Shown in pieces: positions 35,432 to 44,078 of a stretch of 64,000 bases of DNA. A model generated the notes under the pieces. It was not told where the DNA came from, did not search any database, and saw only the letters and a program-made list of their open reading frames with translations. The DNA is from Dyadobacter chenwenxiniae (GTDB lineage: Bacteria; Bacteroidota; Bacteroidia; Cytophagales; Spirosomataceae): NCBI RefSeq assembly GCF_022869785.1, contig NZ_CP094997.1:5699001-5763000 (forward strand), written 5' to 3'. The translations under genes were made by a program, and so were the position numbers. Within the stretch, counting starts at the first letter, position 1. Every line of letters starts with the position of its first letter.

Positions 35432-36610
35432 TTAATTTAATCTTTCAAAAATACCAGCCACACCTTGTCCGCCACCCACACACGCTGTTACCATGCCATA
35501 TTTTTGATTTCTCCGTTCCATTTCATTGAATAACTGAACCGAAAGCCGCGCTCCCGTCGAACCTAATGCATGGCCCAAAGCGATGGCGCCGCCATTAGGG
35601 TTCACAATTTCCGGATCAATGTCCAGCTCCTGAATTACTGCCAGCGACTGTGCCGCAAAGGCTTCATTCAGTTCTATTTGTTCGATATCGTTCAACTTCA
35701 ATCCCGCTTGTTTCAATGCGATGGGGATAGCAGCCACAGGACCGATGCCCATAATGCGCGGGTCAACACCTGCGGTTGCATAGGAAAGCATTTTCGCGAT
35801 CGGTTTCAGGTTGAGTTCCTCCACCATTTTCTCCGACATGACCATTACAAATGCTGCCCCATCGGAAGTTTGCGAAGAATTTCCTGCCGTTACTGTTCCG
35901 CCAGCTGCAAAAACGGGTTTCAATTTATTAAGTGCTTCCAAAGTTGTGTCCGCGCGCGGCCCTTCATCCTGGCTTACTACTGTTTCCTTTGTTTTCTTTT
36001 TCCCGGAAGCAGCATCGAAATAGGTCTCCTTTACGGTTACAGGCACAATTCCATCAGCGAACCAGCCTTCTTTTTGCGCCCTCAATGCTTTTTGGTGTGA
36101 GCTGAAAGCAAATTCATCCTGCTTTTCACGGCTGATATTAAAGTCTTTGGCAACCTGTTCGGCTGTCAGGCCCATACTTAAATAATAGTCTGGGTTTGTG
36201 TGTGCAATGTCATAGTTCAATGCTGTTTTCCAGCCCATTGTAGGAACGAGCGACATGGATTCTGTTCCGCCTGCAATGATGCAATCGGCCATTCCAGCAT
36301 GTATTTTGGCGGATGCCATCGCAATGGCTTCCACGCCGCTGCCGCAATAACGGTTGATCGTAATTCCTGAAACGTTTTTTGGAAGCGCCAGCAATGCTAC
36401 ATAACGGCCCATCTGCATGCCTTGTTCGGCCTCAGGAACCGCATTTCCCACAATGACGTCGTCCACACGTGCAGGATCCAGGCCAGGAATTTTTTCAAGC
36501 AAATATTTGATAACAGTTGCTCCAAGGTCATCAGGGCGGGTGAAACGGAAACCTCCTCGTGAAGCTTTTCCGACTGCACTGCGGTAACCGGCAACTATGT
36601 ATGCATTCAT
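35432..36610 (-). CDS. Acetyl-CoA C-acyltransferase (3-ketoacyl-CoA thiolase)
   Basis: A 392-residue thiolase with all three catalytic blocks: NRYCGSGVEA with Cys89, GGAIALGHALGSTGAR with the His, and the C-terminal CVGGGQGVAGIF with the second Cys. It cleaves 3-ketoacyl-CoA in the last step of beta-oxidation. The start at 36610 (MNAYIVAGYRS) is the family N-terminus; the longer frame to 36688 would run through the operator. Its upstream region carries the same palindrome as the acyl-CoA dehydrogenase gene, so the two are probably co-regulated, although 5 kb of glycan genes lie between them. Confidence 0.94.
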   Translation of the reverse strand: MNAYIVAGYRSAVGKASRGGFRFTRPDDLGATVIKYLLEKIPGLDPARVDDVIVGNAVPEAEQGMQMGRYVALLALPKNVSGITINRYCGSGVEAIAMASAKIHAGMADCIIAGGTESMSLVPTMGWKTALNYDIAHTNPDYYLSMGLTAEQVAKDFNISREKQDEFAFSSHQKALRAQKEGWFADGIVPVTVKETYFDAASGKKKTKETVVSQDEGPRADTTLEALNKLKPVFAAGGTVTAGNSSQTSDGAAFVMVMSEKMVEELNLKPIAKMLSYATAGVDPRIMGIGPVAAIPIALKQAGLKLNDIEQIELNEAFAAQSLAVIQELDIDPEIVNPNGGAIALGHALGSTGARLSVQLFNEMERRNQKYGMVTACVGGGQGVAGIFERLN

Positions 36611-36656
36611 AATGTCTGATTTTAATTTGAAGTAAATCACAGGCATTTGACGATTA

Positions 36657-36670
36657 GTATGCCTGCATAC
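36657..36670. promoter_or_regulatory. Operator of the thiolase gene
   Basis: GTATGCCTGCATAC, a perfect 6-2-6 palindrome with the same arms as the sites before the acyl-CoA dehydrogenase gene, 47 nt before the thiolase start codon and just downstream of the predicted start point. Confidence 0.75.
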
Positions 36671-36676
36671 CATTTG

Positions 36677-36706
36677 TAAAAATAGCAATTAATCATAAAA
36701 CAACAA
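36677..36706 (-). promoter_or_regulatory. Candidate promoter of the thiolase gene
   Basis: On the minus strand TTG (36706-36704), 19 bp, then TATTTTTA (36684-36677), one base off TAnnTTTG. The TTG lies in the stem of the upstream terminator, so the two signals share DNA. Confidence 0.5.
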
Positions 36707-36735
36707 ACCACCGGAATTTGTTTTCCGGTGGTTTG
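36704..36735 (-). terminator. Terminator of the pspC gene
   Basis: A perfect 13-bp stem (CAAACCACCGGAA and complement) with a 6-nt loop, followed on the minus strand by TTGTTGTTTT. Confidence 0.85.
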
Positions 36736-36772
36736 CAATTACCAAGTCTTTACTGATGGAATCTTTACTTTT

Positions 36773-37006
36773 TTAGGCGGAATACCTGTTTCCTTCCAAT
36801 GGTTTGGGTCTTCTGGCACCGTCCGGCATGACGATCCACAGGACAATGTAAAACAGGATGATCGGGAAAGTGACGGGGATAAAAACACCAAGGACGAAAA
36901 GTACTCGGACAATCGTTACATCTATGTCCAGGTAATCGGCGATCCCGGCTGCAACTCCACCTAAAACTTTACTATTTGTATTGCGGAATAATCTGTTGTT
37001 GTTCAT
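36773..37006 (-). CDS. PspC domain small membrane protein
   Basis: A 77-residue protein almost entirely made of a PspC domain: LFRNTNSKVLGGVAAGIADYLDIDVTIVRVLFV followed by a hydrophobic stretch FIPVTFPIILFYIVLWIVMP. The family works at the cytoplasmic membrane in envelope stress responses, often together with PadR-type repressors. No psp partner is adjacent. A 7-5-7 palindrome lies 38 nt upstream of the start. Confidence 0.9.
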   Translation of the reverse strand: MNNNRLFRNTNSKVLGGVAAGIADYLDIDVTIVRVLFVLGVFIPVTFPIILFYIVLWIVMPDGARRPKPLEGNRYSA

Positions 37007-37043
37007 GGCTATGGCTATTTATTTTTGTTTGATGATTTAAAGG

Positions 37044-37062
37044 TACTATGTATTGCATAGTA
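37044..37062. promoter_or_regulatory. Palindromic operator candidate upstream of pspC
   Basis: TACTATG-TATTG-CATAGTA, a perfect 7-5-7 palindrome 38 nt before the pspC start, in the place where the promoter should be. PadR-family repressors, often linked to PspC genes, bind ATGT/ACAT-like palindromes; this assignment is an inference. The rest of the 293-bp gap to secA shows TACCTTTG at 37194-37201 as a possible secA -7 element without a well-spaced -33. Confidence 0.5.
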
Positions 37063-37299
37063 GTTGAAATTATTTGGTATAAACGGTTCTGAGACCTGAG
37101 TATGGGCGCTAGATTTGGTTGAGCAAACGGCAAAAAGGATTAGAGTTACATTAGGATTCTTAGGATTGATATACAATACTATTTGCAATGAATTACCTTT
37201 GAGCTTGAAATTGATAGCTTTGCTGACAATCTGACACGGTTAATCAGGCAGGCGCAATTATTTTTCTGTAAATGATCGGTTAAAACATATACTAAAATC

Positions 37300-40200
37300 A
37301 TGTTTAAAATATTTTCAAAGCTGTTCGGCACAAAATCAGAACGGGATTTAAAAGAGTTAACTCCGTACGTTGATAAAGTCAATGCCGAATACGTGCTCCT
37401 GGCTTCCTTAACCCATGACGACCTACGGGCACAATCCGAAGGTCTGAAACAACATATTGCCGACAACCTGAAATCCATTGACGATCAGATTGCTGTTTTA
37501 AGACAACAGGCTGCTGATGAGCCTAATGTGGACAGCAAAGAAGCGATTTTCAAAAAAATTGATGCGCTGGACCTGGATCGTAATAAAGAACTTGAGCGGA
37601 TTCTTTTGGATATTTTACCAAAAGCCTTTGCCATTGTAAAAGAAACAGCCCGCCGTTTTAAAGAGAATGACAGGCTGGAAGTTACCGCTTCCTTCTTCGA
37701 CAGGGAAGTGGCTACCAGAAAGTCACATGTTGTCATTGAAGGTGACAAGGCTTATTGGAATACAACCTGGGATGTAATTGGTCAGCCTATTAAATGGAAT
37801 ATGCTGCATTATGATGTGCAGCTGATCGGTGGTGTGGTTCTGCACCAGGGTAAAATCTCCGAAATGGCGACCGGGGAAGGTAAAACGCTTGTTGCAACCC
37901 TTCCTGCTTTTCTTAATGCATTGGCTGGAAATGGCGTTCACATTGTAACAGTGAACGATTATCTGGCAAAACGTGATGCGGAATGGAACGCACCGCTTTT
38001 CGAATTCCACGGCATGAGCGTTGATTGTATCGACCGCCACCAGCCCAACACCATTGCCCGCAGGAATGCATACAAAGCTTCGCTAACCTACGGAACCAAC
38101 AATGAATTCGGTTTTGACTATCTGCGTGACAACATGTCACGGACACCGGAGGAGCTTGTCCAGCGCAAGCACCATTTCGCAATGGTGGATGAGGTTGACT
38201 CCGTGTTGATTGACGATGCACGTACGCCATTGATTATCAGCGGGCCGGTTCCGCGCGGAGACGAACAGGAATATTTGGAGTTGAAACCACGTGTATCCAG
38301 GATCGTTGAGGCGCAGAAAAAGCTGGCGATGGATTTCCTAAATGATGCCAGAAAGAAAATTGCAGCCGGTGATAAAAAAGAAGGCGCACTTTCCCTGTTC
38401 CGCGCACATCGCGGGATGCCAAAATATAAACCTTTGATCAAATACCTGAGTGAATCAGGAATTAAGGCGCTGATGCAGGAATCGGAATCGATTTATCTTG
38501 CGGAAAACCAGAAGCTGATGCCGGTGGCCGATGAGCCGCTCTACTTCACGATCGACGAGCGTCATAACAGCATTGAATTAACTGAAAAAGGGATTGATTT
38601 CCTTACCGGCGAATCCGAAGAGACCAACTTCTTTATCCTACCCGACATTGCTGTTGATTTGGATGCAATTGAAAAAGATGCATCACTGAATGAGCAGGAA
38701 CGCATTATCAGAAAAGAAGCATTAATCCGCGATTACTCTGTTAAAACTGCCCGTATCCACACTGTTAACCAACTTTTGAAAGCGTTCACGCTTTTCGAAA
38801 AAGACGTGGAATATGTGATCATGGACGGAAAGGTTAAGATCGTTGATGAGCAAACTGGTCGTATTATGGATGGCCGTCGTTACTCTGACGGTTTGCACCA
38901 GGCGATTGAAGCAAAGGAGAATGTGCGTGTTGAAGATGCGACGCAGACTTACGCGACGGTTACCTTGCAAAATTACTTCCGTATGTATCATAAGCTGGCC
39001 GGTATGACCGGAACAGCGGAGACTGAGGCAGGTGAATTCTGGGAAATCTATAAACTGGACGTGGTTTCGATCCCTACCAATGTCAATGCGGTTCGGAAAG
39101 ATCATGAAGATAAAGTCTATCGTTCGGTTCGTGAAAAATACAATGCAGTAACAGACGAAATCGTGGAGCTTGTGGAAGCCGGACGGCCTGTTTTGGTGGG
39201 TACGACTTCGGTTGAAAATTCCGAGATTATCAGCCGGATGCTTACATTGAGAAAAATCCAGCACCAGGTTTTGAATGCCAAACAACACCAGCGTGAGGCG
39301 GAAGTTGTGACGGAAGCCGGTAAACCCGGAACTGTGACCATTGCCACCAACATGGCCGGTCGTGGAACAGACATTAAGCTGACGCCGGAAGCCAAAAAAT
39401 CAGGTGGACTTGCCATTATTGGTACGGAACGCCACGAAAGCCGTCGCGTCGACAGGCAGCTGCGCGGCCGTTCCGGTCGTCAGGGTGACCCGGGTTCATC
39501 GCAATTCTTTGTTTCGTTGGAAGATAACCTGATGCGTTTGTTCGGCTCCGACCGGATGGCGAAGGTGATGGACAGAATGGGATTGGAAGAAGGCGAAGTG
39601 ATCCAAAGCGGAATGATTACCAAATCCATTGAACGTGCGCAGAAAAAGGTTGAGGAAAACAACTTCGGCATGCGGAAGCGTCTTTTGGAATATGATGACG
39701 TCATGAACTATCAGCGTGATGCCATTTATACACGTCGCCGCAATGCATTGTTCGGAGAACGTCTGGCTGTTGACATTGCCAATACATTATATGATGTGTG
39801 TGACGAGCTTGTAAGCACAGCAAATTCTTATGCCGAGCTTGAATTAGCAGTGATCACCACATTAGGAATGGAAGTTCCATACAGCGAGTCGGAATACGGA
39901 TCGTTGAAGCCAGCGGATCGTTCGCAGAAGCTTTATAATGCGGCTGAGAAACACTACCAGGACAAAAACGCGGCAATAGCGGCAAAAGCGTTGCCTGTTT
40001 TGAGTTCTATCAATGCTGAACGCGGTGCAACTATATCCGAGATTATGATTCCATTCAGCGATGGAATCCGTCAGACTGGCGTGGTTGTAGGCTTGAAAAA
40101 GGCCATTGAAAACGAAGGGAAAGAGATTACGAACGAGATGGAAAAAGCCATCGTCCTTTCGCTGATCGATCAGGAGTGGAAAGAGCATTTGCGCGAAATG

Positions 40201-40647
40201 GATGATCTGAAACAGTCCGTTCAGAATGCGGTGTTTGAACAAAAAGATCCATTGTTGATCTATAAATTCGAATCGGTTGAGCTGTTTAAGCGCTTCCTGA
40301 GCAAAGTGAATTTTGATATGATCTCCTTCCTGATGAAGGCAGATATTCCTCAGGAGGAGGAAGTTCCGGCAACTGCGGTTCAACAAACCGTGCGTCGTCC
40401 GGCTCCTGCGCCTGCGTTGCATACGAACCGCGAAGAGGACTTTGATGCTGAATTGGATGGCGGCCCGAGCGAGTACGCCCGCAATATGGAGTCTACAACG
40501 AAAGCGCAGCCTGTTCGCACCATTAAAATTGCAGATAGGAATCAGAAAGTGTCTGTTCAATATCGCGATGGCCGGATTTTACGCGATGTGAAATTTAAAA
40601 AAGTGGAGCAGGAGGTGAAGAACGGAGACTGTGTTGTGATCGAATAA
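37300..40647 (+). CDS. secA: Preprotein translocase ATPase SecA
   Basis: An 1115-residue motor that drives proteins through SecYEG. Walker A is in MATGEGKTLVAT, the DEAD-like box in MVDEVDSVLIDDARTPLIISG, and the helicase C-terminal half has RGTDIKL and QLRGRSGRQGDPGSS. It is longer than E. coli SecA (901) because of an insertion after the first nucleotide-binding fold (about residues 340-440), common in Bacteroidota. The usual C-terminal zinc tail (CxC...CH/CC) is missing: the protein ends DCVVIE after a Pro/Ala linker. A strong terminator follows. It pairs functionally with SecDF at 56196. Confidence 0.96.
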   Translation: MFKIFSKLFGTKSERDLKELTPYVDKVNAEYVLLASLTHDDLRAQSEGLKQHIADNLKSIDDQIAVLRQQAADEPNVDSKEAIFKKIDALDLDRNKELERILLDILPKAFAIVKETARRFKENDRLEVTASFFDREVATRKSHVVIEGDKAYWNTTWDVIGQPIKWNMLHYDVQLIGGVVLHQGKISEMATGEGKTLVATLPAFLNALAGNGVHIVTVNDYLAKRDAEWNAPLFEFHGMSVDCIDRHQPNTIARRNAYKASLTYGTNNEFGFDYLRDNMSRTPEELVQRKHHFAMVDEVDSVLIDDARTPLIISGPVPRGDEQEYLELKPRVSRIVEAQKKLAMDFLNDARKKIAAGDKKEGALSLFRAHRGMPKYKPLIKYLSESGIKALMQESESIYLAENQKLMPVADEPLYFTIDERHNSIELTEKGIDFLTGESEETNFFILPDIAVDLDAIEKDASLNEQERIIRKEALIRDYSVKTARIHTVNQLLKAFTLFEKDVEYVIMDGKVKIVDEQTGRIMDGRRYSDGLHQAIEAKENVRVEDATQTYATVTLQNYFRMYHKLAGMTGTAETEAGEFWEIYKLDVVSIPTNVNAVRKDHEDKVYRSVREKYNAVTDEIVELVEAGRPVLVGTTSVENSEIISRMLTLRKIQHQVLNAKQHQREAEVVTEAGKPGTVTIATNMAGRGTDIKLTPEAKKSGGLAIIGTERHESRRVDRQLRGRSGRQGDPGSSQFFVSLEDNLMRLFGSDRMAKVMDRMGLEEGEVIQSGMITKSIERAQKKVEENNFGMRKRLLEYDDVMNYQRDAIYTRRRNALFGERLAVDIANTLYDVCDELVSTANSYAELELAVITTLGMEVPYSESEYGSLKPADRSQKLYNAAEKHYQDKNAAIAAKALPVLSSINAERGATISEIMIPFSDGIRQTGVVVGLKKAIENEGKEITNEMEKAIVLSLIDQEWKEHLREMDDLKQSVQNAVFEQKDPLLIYKFESVELFKRFLSKVNFDMISFLMKADIPQEEEVPATAVQQTVRRPAPAPALHTNREEDFDAELDGGPSEYARNMESTTKAQPVRTIKIADRNQKVSVQYRDGRILRDVKFKKVEQEVKNGDCVVIE

Positions 40648-40674
40648 CCAGTCACAAAACATTAATAAATTGTG

Positions 40675-40712
40675 AAGCCCTGCCTTTCTGAATGGATTGG
40701 CAGGGCTTTTGA
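40675..40712 (+). terminator. Terminator of secA
   Basis: AAGCCCTGCC / GGCAGGGCTT, a perfect 10-bp stem with a 14-nt loop and a T-rich tail, 27 bp after the secA stop. Confidence 0.85.
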
Positions 40713-40781
40713 TTGAAAGGAAATCAGTATTTATACGATATTTGTATTTTACAGCAAGTCATTAACGAAACATCACCCTGC

Positions 40782-41441
40782 ATGAGACTGCACAAAGAAG
40801 GTTACACCATCATGGCCGTTACAGCCATTATATTGATACTGATAAACTTAGGCATATATTATATGCTGCCTGACGGTTATTGGATCCCAAGATTGGTGTT
40901 GGTTGGCAGTGTGATCGTTTTCATTCTTGTTGTTCAGTTTTTCCGAGTGCCCTCGCGTGTTGTCTATAAAAGCGACCGGCAAATTGTAGCTCCTTGTGAT
41001 GGAAAAGTGGTTGTAATCGAGGAAGTGGTTGAAAGTGAATATTTTAAAGGCCCCAGGAGGCAGATCAGCATTTTTATGTCTCCATTGAATGTGCATATCA
41101 ACTGGAACCCGATCAGCGGAGTAATTCAATATTTTAAATATCATCCAGGACTTTATCTTGTAGCCTGGCACCCCAAATCAAGCACGGATAATGAGCGTAC
41201 AACCATTGTAATTAAAACCATTGAAGGCATCGAAATTCTTTTCCGCCAAATAGCAGGCGCCGCCGCACGCCGCATACGCTGGTATGTGAAGGAAGGCGAT
41301 CAGGTGGAGCAGAGCACAGAAATGGGCTTTATCAAGTTTGGATCGCGTGTGGATATTTTCTTGCCGCTGGATGCGGAAGTAAAGGTTAATTTGCAGGACA
41401 AAACAGTCGGCAGCGTAACTGTCCTCGCGGAATTAAAATAA
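40782..41441 (+). CDS. psd: Phosphatidylserine decarboxylase (short type)
   Basis: A 219-residue membrane-linked enzyme that makes phosphatidylethanolamine. Two hydrophobic segments at about 12-50 anchor it. The self-cleavage site is FGSR with Gly187-Ser188; Ser188 would become the pyruvoyl cofactor. FMSPLNVHINWNP holds the conserved His and VAPCDGKVV the N-terminal block. The start at 40782 (MRLHKEGYTIM) is preferred; an upstream ATG at 40713 lies close to the secA terminator. It converges with the rhomboid gene and overlaps it by 9 nt. Confidence 0.93.
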   Translation: MRLHKEGYTIMAVTAIILILINLGIYYMLPDGYWIPRLVLVGSVIVFILVVQFFRVPSRVVYKSDRQIVAPCDGKVVVIEEVVESEYFKGPRRQISIFMSPLNVHINWNPISGVIQYFKYHPGLYLVAWHPKSSTDNERTTIVIKTIEGIEILFRQIAGAAARRIRWYVKEGDQVEQSTEMGFIKFGSRVDIFLPLDAEVKVNLQDKTVGSVTVLAELK

Positions 41442-42053
41442 TCGCCAGCTCAAAATTTGCTGCAGGAATCCGGGAACCGCGCTGGGGTAAACCACAGCCA
41501 TGAACACAAACCCGAAAATCGCCCCAACCATGTGCGCGCTGTGGTTCACATAACTTGTTCCGCGCTTGGATTCGTAAAATGAATATCCCAAAAAGAGCAA
41601 GCCGAAGATAAACCCGGGCATACAGATAAAGAAATACAGACAAACCTGCATTAACGGAGAATAAAGGATGGCTGCAAACAGCACAGCCGAAACGCCCCCG
41701 GAAGCTCCTAGTGAATTGTATTTAGAGTTGTTCCGGTGTTTTAAAAATGTTGGAATATCGGAAACAATGATCCCGACAATGTACAGGAACAGGAAATAGA
41801 TTGTTCCGCTCGGCCCGAAAAGCATACTAAAAAGCCTTTCAATCCCTTCGCCTACAAACCATAAACTCAGCATATTAAAGATCAAATGCCCAAAATCGGC
41901 ATGAATGAAGCCGGATGTTACGAAACGGTAATATTCGTTGCGCTGCGTGACTTTATAGGGATTCAGGATCAGTTTTTCCATTAAACTATAATTGTTCAAT
42001 GCATAATAACTGATGCCGGATGTAATGATGACGAGTATGAGGGTTATGGACAT
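41433..42053 (-). CDS. Rhomboid family intramembrane serine protease
   Basis: A 206-residue six-span protein. The catalytic Ser118 is in GASGG (116-120) and the His174 in NHSAHMVGA; the HADFGHLIFNML block (51-62) gives the oxyanion region. The dyad is intact, so it is likely active, cutting membrane proteins in or near the bilayer. Substrates are unknown. It is directly downstream of the polyprenyl synthase gene on the minus strand (28-nt gap) and may be co-transcribed with it. Confidence 0.92.
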   Translation of the reverse strand: MSITLILVIITSGISYYALNNYSLMEKLILNPYKVTQRNEYYRFVTSGFIHADFGHLIFNMLSLWFVGEGIERLFSMLFGPSGTIYFLFLYIVGIIVSDIPTFLKHRNNSKYNSLGASGGVSAVLFAAILYSPLMQVCLYFFICMPGFIFGLLFLGYSFYESKRGTSYVNHSAHMVGAIFGFVFMAVVYPSAVPGFLQQILSWRLF

Positions 42054-42081
42054 GTTCGGTTTTTAAATGTTTGAATGGCTG

Positions 42082-43056
42082 TTATTTTTCACGCTCAACC
42101 AATTGCTCTGCAAATTGCAGCAATGGCTGTTTTCTTTCTTCATCTATTTTCAGTGCGTGCAGGCCTGAAAGCCCTTTTGTAAAATATTCCTGGATCTTCT
42201 GTTCCGTAAATGCGCGGATGCCTAGTTCTTCATAAATGGCCGTTACGCCAGCCACTTTTTCCTGCTTGTCAAAAGTTTCCAGACCGATCCATTTGTCCAG
42301 TTCGATTTTTGAATCGTTATCTGCCTTGGACAATGCTTCAATCAATAGGAATGTCTTTTTATTGGAAATAATGTCGCCACCCACTTGCTTGCCAAACTTG
42401 TCGGGATCGCCGTAAACGTCCAGAAGATCATCTTTCAATTGAAAACCAATCCCCATATTTTCGCCGGCAGAATACAAAAGCTGAATGGATTCTTCATCAG
42501 CTCCACCGATAATTCCACCGAGTTCCAATGCAAAGCCCAGCAAAACCGATGTTTTCAGACGGATCATTCCCAGATATTCCTCTTCGGTAACGTCCCAGCG
42601 GGTTTCAAAATTCATATCCAACTGCTGACCTTCGCAAACTTCTGCCGCTGTTTTATTAAATCTTTCCAAAACACGACGCAGTTTTTCGGCCGGAATGTCC
42701 AGCAAAAGGTCATATGCCTTGATCAGCATGACATCTCCTGATAAAATCGCCGTATTTGCATTCCATTTTTCATGAACCGTCGCCTTGCCTCTTCGTAGCG
42801 GCGCCTGATCCATAATGTCGTCGTGCATTAAAGTGAAATTGTGAAAAAGCTCCACCGCCATGGCTGGTTTAATGGAATTTTCCCAATTGTCGGAATATAT
42901 AGAAGCGGCAAGCAAGGTTAATAACGGACGAAAACGTTTCCCGCCAAGCGACATAATGTAGCGGATAGGCTCGTAAAGCTCAGTGGGATGTTCGCCGTAG
43001 GATTGTTTCTCAAATTCAATTTGCAGCGTTTGCAGTAATTGTTCGGGTTTAATCAT
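42082..43056 (-). CDS. Polyprenyl diphosphate synthase (trans-isoprenyl type)
   Basis: A 324-residue all-helical enzyme that condenses IPP onto allylic diphosphates. The first aspartate-rich motif is DDIMD in HDDIMDQAPLRRG, the second is DD in QLKDDLLDVYGD, and GGKRFRPLL binds IPP. Chain length (C15 to C40 or more) depends on residues before the first motif, which I cannot call safely; an octaprenyl-type or geranylgeranyl product is possible. The start at 43056 (MIKPEQLLQ) is favoured over an ATG at 43194, which would run into the divergent aminotransferase gene. Confidence 0.92.
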   Translation of the reverse strand: MIKPEQLLQTLQIEFEKQSYGEHPTELYEPIRYIMSLGGKRFRPLLTLLAASIYSDNWENSIKPAMAVELFHNFTLMHDDIMDQAPLRRGKATVHEKWNANTAILSGDVMLIKAYDLLLDIPAEKLRRVLERFNKTAAEVCEGQQLDMNFETRWDVTEEEYLGMIRLKTSVLLGFALELGGIIGGADEESIQLLYSAGENMGIGFQLKDDLLDVYGDPDKFGKQVGGDIISNKKTFLLIEALSKADNDSKIELDKWIGLETFDKQEKVAGVTAIYEELGIRAFTEQKIQEYFTKGLSGLHALKIDEERKQPLLQFAEQLVEREK

Positions 43057-43151
43057 TCGCAGAGTAAAAAAGATCCGTTCAGATAAATCTGACGGGTAAA
43101 ATAGTAACGTTTTGATTTGATCAGATATGTATGCAAAGTAGGGAAAATTAA

Positions 43152-43159
43152 TAACTTTG
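43152..43159 (+). promoter_or_regulatory. Candidate -7 element of the class IV aminotransferase gene
   Basis: TAACTTTG matches TAnnTTTG exactly and lies 33 nt before the chosen start. No TTG at the right distance upstream was seen. Confidence 0.4.
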
Positions 43160-43192
43160 AGATTCCGCCCATCATATATTAATTCACCCGGC

Positions 43193-44023
43193 ATGCCTTT
43201 TCATCAATATTTCAACGGAGAAATTCTTCCTATTGACAGTCCGATTTTTAAAACCAATGATCTTGGATTGCTCCGTGGTTTTGGGCTTTTTGACTATTTC
43301 AGGACCTATAATGGCGTGCCCTTCCGGTGGGACGATTACTGGCAGCGGTTTGAAAATTCAGCCAGGCTGCTGAAACTTACATTGCCCGTAACGCAACAGG
43401 AAACGGAGAAAGCACTAGCCGATCTGTATGCATTGTCGGGTGAGCGGGAAGTTGCTTTTCGCTTTGTCCTGACCGGCGGTTATTCGCCCGACAGCGTGAA
43501 TGTTGTGGAGCCTAATTTTTTGATCAGGACGGAAGCATTGCCACAGGACAATCCTGCCGGCCGTTTGAAAGGCATTAAAGTTTTGCCTTATGACTATGTG
43601 CGTGACTTGCCGGAAGTAAAAACGACAAATTACGTCCATATGGTTTTAATGGCGGATGAATTGCGACGTCAGCAGGCGGCCGACCTGCTTTTTCATAAAG
43701 AAGGAGAGGTTAGTGAGCTGACGAGAAGCAATATTTTCATTTTCCAGGGCGACAAGCTCATTACTTCCGACCGCAACATTCTTAAAGGCATTACAAGAAA
43801 AGTCGTTATGGAGCTTGCGAAACCACATTTTGAAGTGCAGGTCAGGCCGGTTTTGTATAAAGAGGTGATTTTGGCGGACGAGGTTTTTACGACCAGCACT
43901 ACCAAGTGGGTTATGCCCGTTGTTCAAATTGGCGACTTGCCGGTTGGCAGCGGAGAAGCCGGAAAACGGACGCTTTTCTTGCAGCAGTTATTCGAAAAGC
44001 TTGTTGCTGATTGGGGTAAATAA
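43193..44023 (+). CDS. Class IV pyridoxal-phosphate aminotransferase
   Basis: A 276-residue fold-type IV PLP enzyme. The Schiff-base lysine is in EVKTTNYVHMV and the family motif in GEVSELTRSNIFIF, with LKGITRKVVMELA near the end. The length and GLLRGFGLFDYFRTYNG start fit branched-chain or D-amino-acid aminotransferases and aminodeoxychorismate lyase (PabC). A PabC role would suit the folK gene in the window, but they are not linked. The start at 43193 is the first ATG that does not overlap the divergent gene. Confidence 0.88.
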   Translation: MPFHQYFNGEILPIDSPIFKTNDLGLLRGFGLFDYFRTYNGVPFRWDDYWQRFENSARLLKLTLPVTQQETEKALADLYALSGEREVAFRFVLTGGYSPDSVNVVEPNFLIRTEALPQDNPAGRLKGIKVLPYDYVRDLPEVKTTNYVHMVLMADELRRQQAADLLFHKEGEVSELTRSNIFIFQGDKLITSDRNILKGITRKVVMELAKPHFEVQVRPVLYKEVILADEVFTTSTTKWVMPVVQIGDLPVGSGEAGKRTLFLQQLFEKLVADWGK

Positions 44024-44025
44024 AA

Positions 44026-44054
44026 AAAGTGGCGAGCCAGATGGCTGCCACTTT
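44026..44054. terminator. Bidirectional terminator between aminotransferase and COG4315 lipoprotein genes
   Basis: AAAGTGGC / GCCACTTT outer stem and AGCC/GGCT inner stem, AT-rich on both flanks, between two converging stops. Confidence 0.75.
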
Positions 44055-44078
44055 CCTATTCTTGTAATAAGCTAGAAT

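Noticed and set aside
43057..43194. Longer N-termini that make the polyprenyl synthase and aminotransferase genes overlap head to head
   Set aside because: Both families start at the internal ATGs (43056 and 43193), leaving a normal divergent promoter region with a TAACTTTG element.
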